Below are positions 37,466-45,204 of a stretch of 56,717 nt of DNA, piece after piece. Source of the stretch: Steroidobacteraceae bacterium (GTDB lineage Bacteria; Pseudomonadota; Gammaproteobacteria; Steroidobacterales; Steroidobacteraceae); contig JAPZRU010000031.1 of NCBI GenBank assembly GCA_027531255.1, forward strand, positions 1 through 56,717. The letters are read 5' to 3'. Positions within the stretch are counted from its first letter, which is position 1; every line of letters begins with the position of its first letter. Below the pieces are notes generated by a model that saw only the letters and a program-made list of their open reading frames with translations, had not been told where the DNA came from and made no database searches. Position numbers and translations under genes: made by a program.

Positions 37466-37616
37466 GCGCGGTGCTCTCGGTGCCGACCGGGAAGTCGAGC
37501 AGTGTGCGAACGCACGCACCGAGCGGCAAACGATGCCCGGCGCCGTGTGAAGCAGTTCGCGTTTTCGCCGCGCGCGGTTGCCAGCTGCCCCGCGACGTGC
37601 ATCGGGCCGGGGATGC

Positions 37617-39431
37617 TCACCCTTCGCCCGACGCCATGCGGAACCAGCCGCAGGACTGCACCAGTTCCTGGTGGGTGCCGGCCGCGACCACCGACCCTCC
37701 CTCCACGACGAAAATCCTGTCCGCGTGCTGGACCGTCGACAGGCGGTGCGCGATCAGGATGATCGTCTTGCGCCCCGCCAGCGACCGGATGGCCGACATG
37801 ATCGCCTCCTCGGTGACGCCGTCCAGTGCGCTGGTGGCCTCGTCGAAGATCAACGTCGACGGATTGCGGTACAAGGCGCGCGCGATGCCGACCCGCTGCC
37901 GCTGCCCGCCGCTCAGCCGCACGCCACGATCGCCAACCACGGTCGAGTAGCGCTCGGGCAGGTCGTTCTCGATGAACTCGTGGAGGTTGGCCGCCGCCGC
38001 CGCGCGCCGCACCGCGTCCATGTCGATCTGCGAGTCGGCGACGCCGAGTGCGATGTTGCGCGCCAGCGTGTCGTCCACCAGGTAGATCTGCTGCGGCACG
38101 TAGCCGAGCGACGACTGCCACCGCCGCACGTTGCCGCGGTCGATCGGCTCGCCGTCCACGAGCAGGCGCCCGCCAGTCAGCGGCAGCAGCCCGAGGATCG
38201 TGTCGACCGCGGTGGTCTTGCCGCTGCCGGTGGGCCCTACGAACGCGACGGTGGTGTTCGCGGCGATCTCCACGTCGAAGCCGTCGAGCGAAGCGCGCTT
38301 CGCCCCCGGATAAACCAGCGTGGCGCCCTCGAGCCGCAGCGAGCGCGCAAGCACGATCGGCGCACCGGCAGGCGACGCCGCCCCATCGGTCTCCGCCGCG
38401 CCACCGGACACGAGGTCCGCGTGCAGATGGTCGAGGGCGGCGGTGTTGAACCGCAACTGACTGAACGACGAGTAGACCACCTGGAAGGCCGGCAGCAGGC
38501 GATAGCCGGCGAAGGCGTACAACGCGATCAGCGGCATCACCTCGTCCGTCGGCACGCCCCGCGCCATGAAGCCGATCAGGATCGCGATCATGCCGCCGAA
38601 GGCGATCGACTCGAGCAGGTAGCGTGGCGCGGCCGAGATCACGCCCGCCCACACGTTGTTCCGGGCGTGCCGCGCCGCGTGGCGCTTGAAGCGGTCGAGG
38701 AAATGCCGTTCGTTGCCGAGGATCTTGATGTCCTTGATGCCGGACATCACCTCGTTCGCGGCCTTGTACTTCTGGGCGTTGGCGCGCACCTGCTCCGCGC
38801 CGATCCTCTGCAGCAGCCGCCGGCTGGTGAAGTAGACGAGCCCGTACATGGCGCCGAGCGCCAGCGTGATGACCACCGCGACCCCGGGGTTCACCACGAT
38901 CAGCAGCACGATGACCGCGATCGCGACGAGCGTATTGGCAGCGATGTTGAGGCAGGGATGGATCACGCCCGAGACGACGGTGCGGACCTCCGACAGCACG
39001 TTCTTGCCGAGCTCCGAGGCGTTCCGGTTCAGGAAGAACGTGTACGAACGGTGCACGTAGCTGGTCAGCAGGCGGTGCGCCATGCGGTAGCTGAGCGAGT
39101 TCTCGTAGCGAAGGGTCATCCACAGCGCGACGATGCGGGCCGCGTTGCCGATCACCATCAGCGCCAGCACGGCGAAGCCCAGCGCGACCAGCAGCTCGTT
39201 CGCCGAGGTCAGCCCGAGATATCCACTGATCCGCTTCGCGAACGCGTTGGACTCGACCACCTCGGGGTTCGTCACGACGGCCACGAACGGCATGATCGAG
39301 GCGATTCCCACGGTCTGGAGGATCGCGACCACCAGCAGCACCCCGAACATGACGACGAGGTGCAGGCGCTCGCGGGCGGTGAGCAGCGCGAGAACCTTGC
39401 GCGCCGGCGCCACCAGTGCACTGCCGCTCAT
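37617..39431 (-). CDS. ABC exporter (MsbA-like, permease plus ATPase)
   Basis: A 604-residue half-transporter. Membrane domain about 1-340 (five or six helices; LHLVVMFGVLLVVAILQTVG, LLVALGFAVLALMVIGNAA), then an ATPase: FVGPTGSGKTTAVDTIL (Walker A), YVPQQIYLVDDTLARNI (Q loop), VRLSGGQRQRVGIARAL (signature), TLIFDEATSALD (Walker B), LIAHRLSTV (H loop). Related proteins flip lipid-linked oligosaccharides. With no Wzx visible in the window this is the best candidate for moving repeat units across the inner membrane. ATG 39431 taken as start. Confidence 0.9.
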   Translation of the reverse strand: MSGSALVAPARKVLALLTARERLHLVVMFGVLLVVAILQTVGIASIMPFVAVVTNPEVVESNAFAKRISGYLGLTSANELLVALGFAVLALMVIGNAARIVALWMTLRYENSLSYRMAHRLLTSYVHRSYTFFLNRNASELGKNVLSEVRTVVSGVIHPCLNIAANTLVAIAVIVLLIVVNPGVAVVITLALGAMYGLVYFTSRRLLQRIGAEQVRANAQKYKAANEVMSGIKDIKILGNERHFLDRFKRHAARHARNNVWAGVISAAPRYLLESIAFGGMIAILIGFMARGVPTDEVMPLIALYAFAGYRLLPAFQVVYSSFSQLRFNTAALDHLHADLVSGGAAETDGAASPAGAPIVLARSLRLEGATLVYPGAKRASLDGFDVEIAANTTVAFVGPTGSGKTTAVDTILGLLPLTGGRLLVDGEPIDRGNVRRWQSSLGYVPQQIYLVDDTLARNIALGVADSQIDMDAVRRAAAAANLHEFIENDLPERYSTVVGDRGVRLSGGQRQRVGIARALYRNPSTLIFDEATSALDGVTEEAIMSAIRSLAGRKTIILIAHRLSTVQHADRIFVVEGGSVVAAGTHQELVQSCGWFRMASGEG

Positions 39432-39480
39432 CGTGGCAGGCCTCGCGCCGGCGCCGCGGACGGGACGCGGCCGGGATGCT

Positions 39481-40530
39481 TCATGCGCGCGTGACGGGCG
39501 CGCCGAGGCGCGCACCCTCGCCCCGCATCGTGCGCAGCGCCCGCCCGGCGAGGCGTCGCGGCCACAGCGCCAGGCCGCGCCAGGGCACGCAGCCGTGGCG
39601 CACCCCGAGCCGCACCGCGGCGAGCATAGGCTGGAAACCCACGCCCTCGCCCGCCTGGATGTCCGCGAGCGCGGCGGCCGCGAGACACTGGGCCGCATGC
39701 CGGTAAAGCGCCCGGCGCACCGCCGGATCTCGCTCGCCGGCGGCGATCTTCAGGCGACTCCGCGCCCGGTTCCTGAACATGCGACTGCTCTTCCGGGTCA
39801 TGTTGCCGCCATGCAGCCGCCGACGCATGCTCTCGAAGCGCGTAACCGCCACCGTTCCGCGCGCGGCCACGCGCCACAGCAGGTCGAAGTCTTCGGCGGA
39901 GGGCAGGGTCGCATCGAAGCGGCCCACCTCATCGACGACGGCGCGCCGGTAGAGCACCGTACCGGTGATCGAGAAGTTGTTCGGCACGATGACGCGCTTG
40001 AACGTCGCTTCGTCGAGTTCGAGGACCTCCGTATCGCCGCGCTGAGCCCACTCCTGAAGGAGTTCCGGGCACGACTCGAAGTGGGTCGCCGCGAAGTCGA
40101 CGCCGTCCCGGAAGTTCCGGTAGTCCCCCACCACGGCTACGACCCCGGGACGCCGCCCGATCACCGCGACCTGATGCGCCAGACGCCCCGGCGGCATGAG
40201 ATCGTCCGCGTCGAAGAAGCACACCAGAGGGGCGTCCGCCACGGTCATCCCGTCGTTGCGGGGGACCGAGCAGGTTCCGCTGTTCTCGCGGCGAAGGTAG
40301 TGAACGTTGCTCCACTGCTCACGAACACTGGCGACGGTCGCCGCCGTGCCGTCGGTCGAGCCGTCGTCGACCACGAAGACGCGAAGTCCCGGCACGTCCT
40401 GGGCGAGCACGCTGTCCAGGGTCTCGAGCAGTGTGGTCTCGGCGTTGTACGCGGCGATGATCACGTCGATGCCGCGATGCGGGGCCGCGGCGCCGACCGG
40501 GCTGCGCCGTTCCGACTGTTCTGATGCCAT
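39481..40530 (-). CDS. Family 2 glycosyltransferase
   Basis: A 349-residue GT-A fold enzyme: DVIIAAYNAETTLLETLDSV, VFVVDDGSTDGTA, VCFFDADDLMPPGRLAHQ (DxD metal site) and AEDFDLLWRVA (late acidic motif). It should add one sugar to a lipid-linked EPS unit in the cytosol. ATG 40530; GGGTGA purines lie upstream. It starts the minus-strand arm and is divergent from the plus-strand GT2 at 40698. Confidence 0.87.
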   Translation of the reverse strand: MASEQSERRSPVGAAAPHRGIDVIIAAYNAETTLLETLDSVLAQDVPGLRVFVVDDGSTDGTAATVASVREQWSNVHYLRRENSGTCSVPRNDGMTVADAPLVCFFDADDLMPPGRLAHQVAVIGRRPGVVAVVGDYRNFRDGVDFAATHFESCPELLQEWAQRGDTEVLELDEATFKRVIVPNNFSITGTVLYRRAVVDEVGRFDATLPSAEDFDLLWRVAARGTVAVTRFESMRRRLHGGNMTRKSSRMFRNRARSRLKIAAGERDPAVRRALYRHAAQCLAAAALADIQAGEGVGFQPMLAAVRLGVRHGCVPWRGLALWPRRLAGRALRTMRGEGARLGAPVTRA

Positions 40531-40556
40531 TCCACGTCACCCTTTGCGCAGCCACC

Positions 40557-40587
40557 TTGGAGCCGCCGACACCCTGAGTGCTAATCT
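40557..40587 (+). promoter_or_regulatory. Possible promoter for the plus-strand glycosylation arm
   Basis: TAATCT (40582-40587) resembles a -10 element and TTGGAG (40557-40562) a -35 element, but the spacer is 19 bases. It lies between the divergent genes and just ahead of the inverted repeat at 40610-40636. Sequence match only; weak. Confidence 0.25.
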
Positions 40588-40609
40588 TGCCACGGTGCGG
40601 ACCCACGGA

Positions 40610-40636
40610 ATCCGCGCTATGTCGCAAAGCGCGGAT
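40610..40636. promoter_or_regulatory. Perfect 9-bp inverted repeat in divergent intergenic region
   Basis: ATCCGCGCT (40610-40618), nine-base loop, AGCGCGGAT (40628-40636). It lies in the 167-base gap between the two divergent GT2 genes and would fall in the leader of the plus-strand transcript. Could be an operator for a dimeric regulator or an RNA hairpin affecting the downstream arm. Confidence 0.45.
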
Positions 40637-40697
40637 CCGCGGCCCCTCAGGGTGCCTGGGCGCCCGTCGCTGGCGCGCACCAAACCAGGGGGGTCGC

Positions 40698-41570
40698 GTG
40701 GAACGCCCAGTCGTCTCGCTCGTGGTGAGTTCACGGAATCGCGCGAGGGCGCTGCCGGCCCACTTCGACGCAATTCGCGGCATCCGCTCCACGGTGCCGT
40801 GGGAGTACATCATCGTCGACAACGGTTCGACCGATGAGACACCTACCGTCATCACGAGTTTCACCAAAGGGTTTCACGGCGAATGCCGTGGACTCAGCGA
40901 ACCGCGGCTGGGGGCTTCGTGGGGCCGAAACACCGGGTGGACCGAGGCTCGGGGCTCGATCATCGCGTTCACCGACGACGACTGCTACCCGAGCCCGGAT
41001 TTCGTCGACAACGTCGCGCGCTGTTTCGACGAGTTCCCGGACCTCGCCTTCCTCGGCGGAAGGATCACTCTTCACGACCCCACCGACCTGCCGATTACGA
41101 TACAGACCTCGATGGAGCGGAAGCTGATCCCTCCGTACTCGGTGGTTCGCGCAGGTCTCATCCAGAGCGCGAACTTGGCGATCCGCCGAGACGCGCTACT
41201 GGTCCATGGTGGATACGACGTGCGCCTCGGCGCCGGGACTCGATTCTCGGCGGAGGACATCGAATTGACCGCCAGACTCTCCTCGCGCGGGCTGACTGGT
41301 CTTTACGACCCGCGACCGCACGTCGCCCATCACCACCGGCGAAAAACTGCCGAGGAAGGGGCGCGGCTGATCCGCGAATACGATCGTGGGCGCGGTGCGT
41401 ACTATCTGTGGGGCATATGCGTTCCTTCGGTCCGGAAGCAGTTCATCCGACACTGGCTCCGGTCGATGCGCTACCGCCCACTCCGGAAGTCGGCACGAGA
41501 GATCGCCGGCGCGGTGGAATTCCTCTGGCGGCACGGCATTCCCCGGAGCGCTGCCGACCCGGGAGCGTGA
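40698..41570 (+). CDS. Family 2 glycosyltransferase
   Basis: A 290-residue GT2: VVSLVVSSRNRARALPAHFD, YIIVDNGSTDETP, IIAFTDDDCYPSPDFVDNV (DDD metal site), LGGRITLHDP, and SAEDIELTARLSSRG near the end of the catalytic domain. The C-terminal about 70 residues are basic and helical, probably membrane-associated. GTG 40698 is chosen because GGGGGG lies eight bases upstream and the GT fold starts at once; earlier codons would add low-quality sequence. Confidence 0.86.
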   Translation: MERPVVSLVVSSRNRARALPAHFDAIRGIRSTVPWEYIIVDNGSTDETPTVITSFTKGFHGECRGLSEPRLGASWGRNTGWTEARGSIIAFTDDDCYPSPDFVDNVARCFDEFPDLAFLGGRITLHDPTDLPITIQTSMERKLIPPYSVVRAGLIQSANLAIRRDALLVHGGYDVRLGAGTRFSAEDIELTARLSSRGLTGLYDPRPHVAHHHRRKTAEEGARLIREYDRGRGAYYLWGICVPSVRKQFIRHWLRSMRYRPLRKSAREIAGAVEFLWRHGIPRSAADPGA

Positions 41571-41586
41571 TCGCCGCTCGCGCAGG

Positions 41587-42429
41587 TCACTTCCCGCCGC
41601 TCAGCACTCTCAGCGCGCGAGAGCGAAGGCGTTCCATCAACGTCCGGTTGCCCAGCATCGAGTTGGGCTTGACCGGGTGGTACAGGTGCCGCCACCGCCA
41701 GCCCGCCCGGCGCTTCGCCGGGCGGTAACGCACCGTGTCCCGGCCGTAGAAGCCGGGATCCGGCCGGGGCTCGCAGTTCCACGCGGCGCCGTTCAGATCC
41801 CGGATCCGCAGGCCCCGTTGCCGGAGTGCCGTCGGGACGATGCCCTCGAAGTGCCCCGTCCAACCCTCGCGGTGACACTGCAGCAGCGTCGCCGCCGCGC
41901 GCGCCGAGTATCGCGCGCATATCAGAAAGGCGGCCATCCGTGCCGCGTGTGCATCGGGCGCCGGCAACTGGAACGAGGGCCACCAGTGCCAGGTGGGCTC
42001 GTCGTCGAAATCGCGAAGGTCGCAGGCCAGCAGGTCGGCATCGTCCGCGAGGTAATGATCGAACAGGCGCCGCCACCGCCCCGTGAAGCAAACGTCGTAC
42101 TCCACGAACCAGAGGTGCTCCACGTCGGGCCGACGCGCGAACGCCCGCAGCACCGGATAGTGGCAATGACCGGGCAGCATCTTCGGACCGAAGGTGGGCA
42201 GTCCCCATTGCGCGAAGTCGCGACTGTCGAAGGTGTCGACGAGGCCGCGGATGGCCTCGGGGATCGGCGCGCCGTGGGCGACGTCGAGCTGCATCCGGAC
42301 TTCCACGTTCGGGCCCGCGGTCGAGCACAGATGCCGGAAAGCCGAGAGAGTGGAGTCGGACGTCTCGTGCGCCCCGAACAGCACCAGGGTACGAGGCGAG
42401 GCTCGACGGGTCGGCGCGCTCAACGACAT
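41587..42429 (-). CDS. Glycosyltransferase-like protein of unknown specificity
   Basis: A 280-residue protein, the only minus-strand gene inside the plus-strand arm. TLVLFGAHETSDSTLSAF starts a Rossmann-like strand. HLWFVEYDVCFTGRWRRLFD places acidic residues as in a GT-A metal site, and LLACDLRDFDDEPTWHWWPS follows. I do not recognise a named family with certainty; the EYDxxFxG pattern recalls uncharacterised proteins of polysaccharide loci. It ends 17 bases from the converging GT2. No signal peptide or membrane helix. Confidence 0.62.
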   Translation of the reverse strand: MSLSAPTRRASPRTLVLFGAHETSDSTLSAFRHLCSTAGPNVEVRMQLDVAHGAPIPEAIRGLVDTFDSRDFAQWGLPTFGPKMLPGHCHYPVLRAFARRPDVEHLWFVEYDVCFTGRWRRLFDHYLADDADLLACDLRDFDDEPTWHWWPSFQLPAPDAHAARMAAFLICARYSARAAATLLQCHREGWTGHFEGIVPTALRQRGLRIRDLNGAAWNCEPRPDPGFYGRDTVRYRPAKRRAGWRWRHLYHPVKPNSMLGNRTLMERLRSRALRVLSGGK

Positions 42430-42641
42430 GCAGATCTCCGCTGGGACGGCGCTTCATGGTAGCGCGCGCTTGCGCGCCGGGCGCCGGCAGCTTGCCGCGA
42501 AGCGCGGGGAATCGTGAAGGGCTTCACATAAGTCGGGCACGAGATGCTTGATTTCCGCCGCCGTTCGCAGCGGCGTACACTCTGCGCAGCGCAGGCTTGC
42601 ACGCCGGAACAGGGAAGCCAACCGGAGTGGCACGGGGGAGC

Positions 42642-44153
42642 ATGGGAACCAAGACGCTGTTTCTGGCACTCGACTCCGTCGAGCCCCGGGCGATGGAGCG
42701 CTGGATGAGCGAAGGCCGTCTGCCCGTGCTGGCGCGGCTTCGCGAGGCCGGTGCAGCGTGCGCGGTTCGCAACTTCCGGGGTTTCGGCAACGGCGTCTTC
42801 TGGCCATCGCTCGCAACCTGCTCCGGCCCCGGTCACCACGGTCGCTACTACATCTCCCAACTCGTCCCCGGCACGTATCGCGTACGCCGCTTCGCCATGC
42901 AGAGCGAGTTCGGCGGCACGCCCTTCTGGAAGCACCTCGAGCAGGCCGGCCAGCGCGTGGCGTGCGTGGACATGATCCGCACCCCGATGGCAGGGCTCGG
43001 GCGCGGTCTGGAAGTACACAACTGGCTGCCCCACGACGGCGACGGCCCGCTGTGCACCCGGCCCGCGAAGCTGGCCGAGGACCTGACGGCGCGCTTCGGT
43101 CCAGATCCGTTCGACGGGTCGGCGGACGTCTTCTTCAGGCAGCGGCGCGCCGGGTTCGCGGAACTCGCGCGCCTCGCCGGCACCCGCATCGGCTGGAAGA
43201 CCGAATGGTGCGAAGAGCGCCTCCGCAGCGAAAGCTGGGATTTCTTCGCGGTCGGCATCCAGGAAGCGCACGACATCGGGCATCTCGCGTGGCACGTGCA
43301 TGACGTCGGACACCGAGCGCACGATGCAGCGACGCTCGCGACCGAGGGCGACCCGGTCCTTGCCGTCTACCGCCACATCGATGCGGCCGTAGGCCGACTC
43401 GCCGAAGCCGCGGGCCCCGACGCGACGATCATCGGGGTGACCGGTCCCGGGATGGAGCCGAACAGTTCCGGCAACGACGTGTTTCGGGAGGTGGTTCGCC
43501 GGCTGGCGACCGGGCAAACCGGACCGACCGAGGGTGCTCCCGCGCAGTCCCGACGGCCTCGACTCCCGCTCAGACAGATCTATCGCTCGATCGCGCCCAG
43601 CGTGCTGCGTGGCGCCCTGCGCTCGCTCGACTGGCGCCTGGCGCAACGAGCGGAGGCTCGAGTGCTGGCCGGCCGGCCGTTCTTCTCGGTGCCGCACAAT
43701 CACAATGCGGGCGCCATCCGCATCAACCTGCGAGGCCGCGAACCGAACGGACTCGTCGCGCCCGGCGAGCCGTTCGAGCGGACGATCGCAGAACTCGAGG
43801 CCGCGCTGTTGGCCGTGCGGGACACGGCCCACGACCGTCCGGCGGTCGCTGAGATCGTGCGGGTTCGCGACTGCACGAGCGGCCCGCACGCCTCCGCGCT
43901 CCCGGACCTGCTGGTGATCTGGAACCGGGAGGCGGACTTCAGCGAGGTGTGGTCGCCGGCGGTCGGCACCGTCCGCTCGGGCTGGAAACCGCTACGGACC
44001 GGCGATCATTCGGACCGCGGTCAACTGATCGTCAGCAGTCCCCGCCCGTTCGAGCACCCGTCCCTGCCCGGGGAACTCGACCCGGCAGGCGCAGGGGAGA
44101 TCGTCAGGCGACTCGCCTCGGCCGGACACGTCGTGGCCGGAGCCGCCGCCTAG
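42642..44153 (+). CDS. AlkP-superfamily (type I phosphodiesterase/nucleotide pyrophosphatase-like) protein
   Basis: A 503-residue protein: LFLALDSVEPRAMERWMSEG, GNGVFWPSLATCSGPGHHGR (nucleophile region, Ser/Thr), later ATIIGVTGPGMEPN and a C-terminal AIRINLRGREPNGLVAPGE block typical of AlkP-superfamily phosphodiesterases. Such enzymes hydrolyse or transfer phosphate, phosphonate or sulfate esters. No signal peptide, so it should act in the cytosol, perhaps on a lipid- or nucleotide-linked EPS precursor. ATG 42642 (GGGGGAG ahead) preferred to GTG 42627. A TACACT box lies at about 42576 in the 212-base upstream gap. Confidence 0.78.
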   Translation: MGTKTLFLALDSVEPRAMERWMSEGRLPVLARLREAGAACAVRNFRGFGNGVFWPSLATCSGPGHHGRYYISQLVPGTYRVRRFAMQSEFGGTPFWKHLEQAGQRVACVDMIRTPMAGLGRGLEVHNWLPHDGDGPLCTRPAKLAEDLTARFGPDPFDGSADVFFRQRRAGFAELARLAGTRIGWKTEWCEERLRSESWDFFAVGIQEAHDIGHLAWHVHDVGHRAHDAATLATEGDPVLAVYRHIDAAVGRLAEAAGPDATIIGVTGPGMEPNSSGNDVFREVVRRLATGQTGPTEGAPAQSRRPRLPLRQIYRSIAPSVLRGALRSLDWRLAQRAEARVLAGRPFFSVPHNHNAGAIRINLRGREPNGLVAPGEPFERTIAELEAALLAVRDTAHDRPAVAEIVRVRDCTSGPHASALPDLLVIWNREADFSEVWSPAVGTVRSGWKPLRTGDHSDRGQLIVSSPRPFEHPSLPGELDPAGAGEIVRRLASAGHVVAGAAA

Positions 44154-44292
44154 CGGCGCGCAGCGGGGCTCGCGGCGCCGGAGCGTGATCGGCATCACAG
44201 ACGGCCTACGCGCGTCCGCCGACCTGGCACCCGACTGTGGCATTCTTGCGACGCGGCGGATACCCGCCTTTGCGCCCCGCGACCCGCCGTAC

Positions 44293-45201
44293 ATGACCAG
44301 CAGCACAGCCCGAGCCGGCGCACGCGTCTCCGTGATCGTTCCCGCGTACAACCGGGAACGCTTCGTGGGTGCCGCCATCGAGAGCGTGCGCGCCCAGACC
44401 TTCGCCGACTGGGAACTGATCGTCGTGGACGACGGCTCGCGCGACCGGACGGCTGCCGTCGTCGAGTCCTTTCTGTCGGACCCGCGCATCCGACTCCACC
44501 GGCAGCCGAACAGCGGCCAGGCGACGGCCCGCAACGTCGGGCTCCGTTGCTCGAGCGCCGAGTTCGTCTGCTTCCTCGATTCCGACAACAAGTGGACTCC
44601 CGGCAAGCTCGCGATGCAGGTGGAGTTGCTCGAGCGGCATCCGGACGTGGATGTCGTCTACGGCGATACTCAGCTGATCGACGAGAACGACGCGGCGCTG
44701 CCCGGCGGCCGCATGAATCGCCACTCGGGCGCGATCACGCGGCCTCTGCTGCTGCACAATTTCGTCACGTTCAACACTGCGATCACGCGTCGCCCGCTGC
44801 TCGACCGCATCGGCGGCCTCGACGAATCCATTCGCCGCGCCGACGACTACGACCTCTGGTTGAGGGCATCCGCCCACGGGCGCTTCCTCTACGTGCCCGA
44901 AACGTGGGCGCTCTACAGGGTCATGGAAGACCAGATCTCGTCCGACAAGGAAGGTCGGTTCGAGTCGAACCGCCGGATCATCGAGAAGTTCTTCCGGGAA
45001 CATCCGGAGTTCAGCGATGCTCGGACGGTCGCCGAGACCTGGGGGCGGTTCTACGTACGACGCGCGCGGTACCGCGCGGCCCGCCGGCATTTCGGAGCGG
45101 CTTTCGAGGACCTGGCGCGGGCCTGGAGACACCAGCCCCTCAGCGTGCAGCCCTGGCGCGCGCTGGCGCGCATCGCTTCGCTGACGGCCTCGAGGCGCTG
45201 A
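44293..45201 (+). CDS. Family 2 glycosyltransferase
   Basis: A 302-residue GT2: VSVIVPAYNRERFVGAAIES, LIVVDDGSRDRTA, FVCFLDSDNKWTPGKLAMQ (DSD metal site), RRADDYDLWLRAS and QISSDKEGRFE. It closely resembles the GT2 at 49309 block for block, including the DDYDLWLR and SSDKE motifs, so the two are paralogues. The following asnB gene starts three bases after its stop. Confidence 0.88.
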   Translation: MTSSTARAGARVSVIVPAYNRERFVGAAIESVRAQTFADWELIVVDDGSRDRTAAVVESFLSDPRIRLHRQPNSGQATARNVGLRCSSAEFVCFLDSDNKWTPGKLAMQVELLERHPDVDVVYGDTQLIDENDAALPGGRMNRHSGAITRPLLLHNFVTFNTAITRRPLLDRIGGLDESIRRADDYDLWLRASAHGRFLYVPETWALYRVMEDQISSDKEGRFESNRRIIEKFFREHPEFSDARTVAETWGRFYVRRARYRAARRHFGAAFEDLARAWRHQPLSVQPWRALARIASLTASRR

Positions 45202-45204
45202 GCC

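Noticed and set aside
42560-42582. GCGGCG-rich palindrome with TACACT as a firm promoter/operator for the AlkP gene
   Set aside because: No -35 at acceptable spacing, and short GC palindromes are frequent by chance at this composition; mentioned only in the gene entry.
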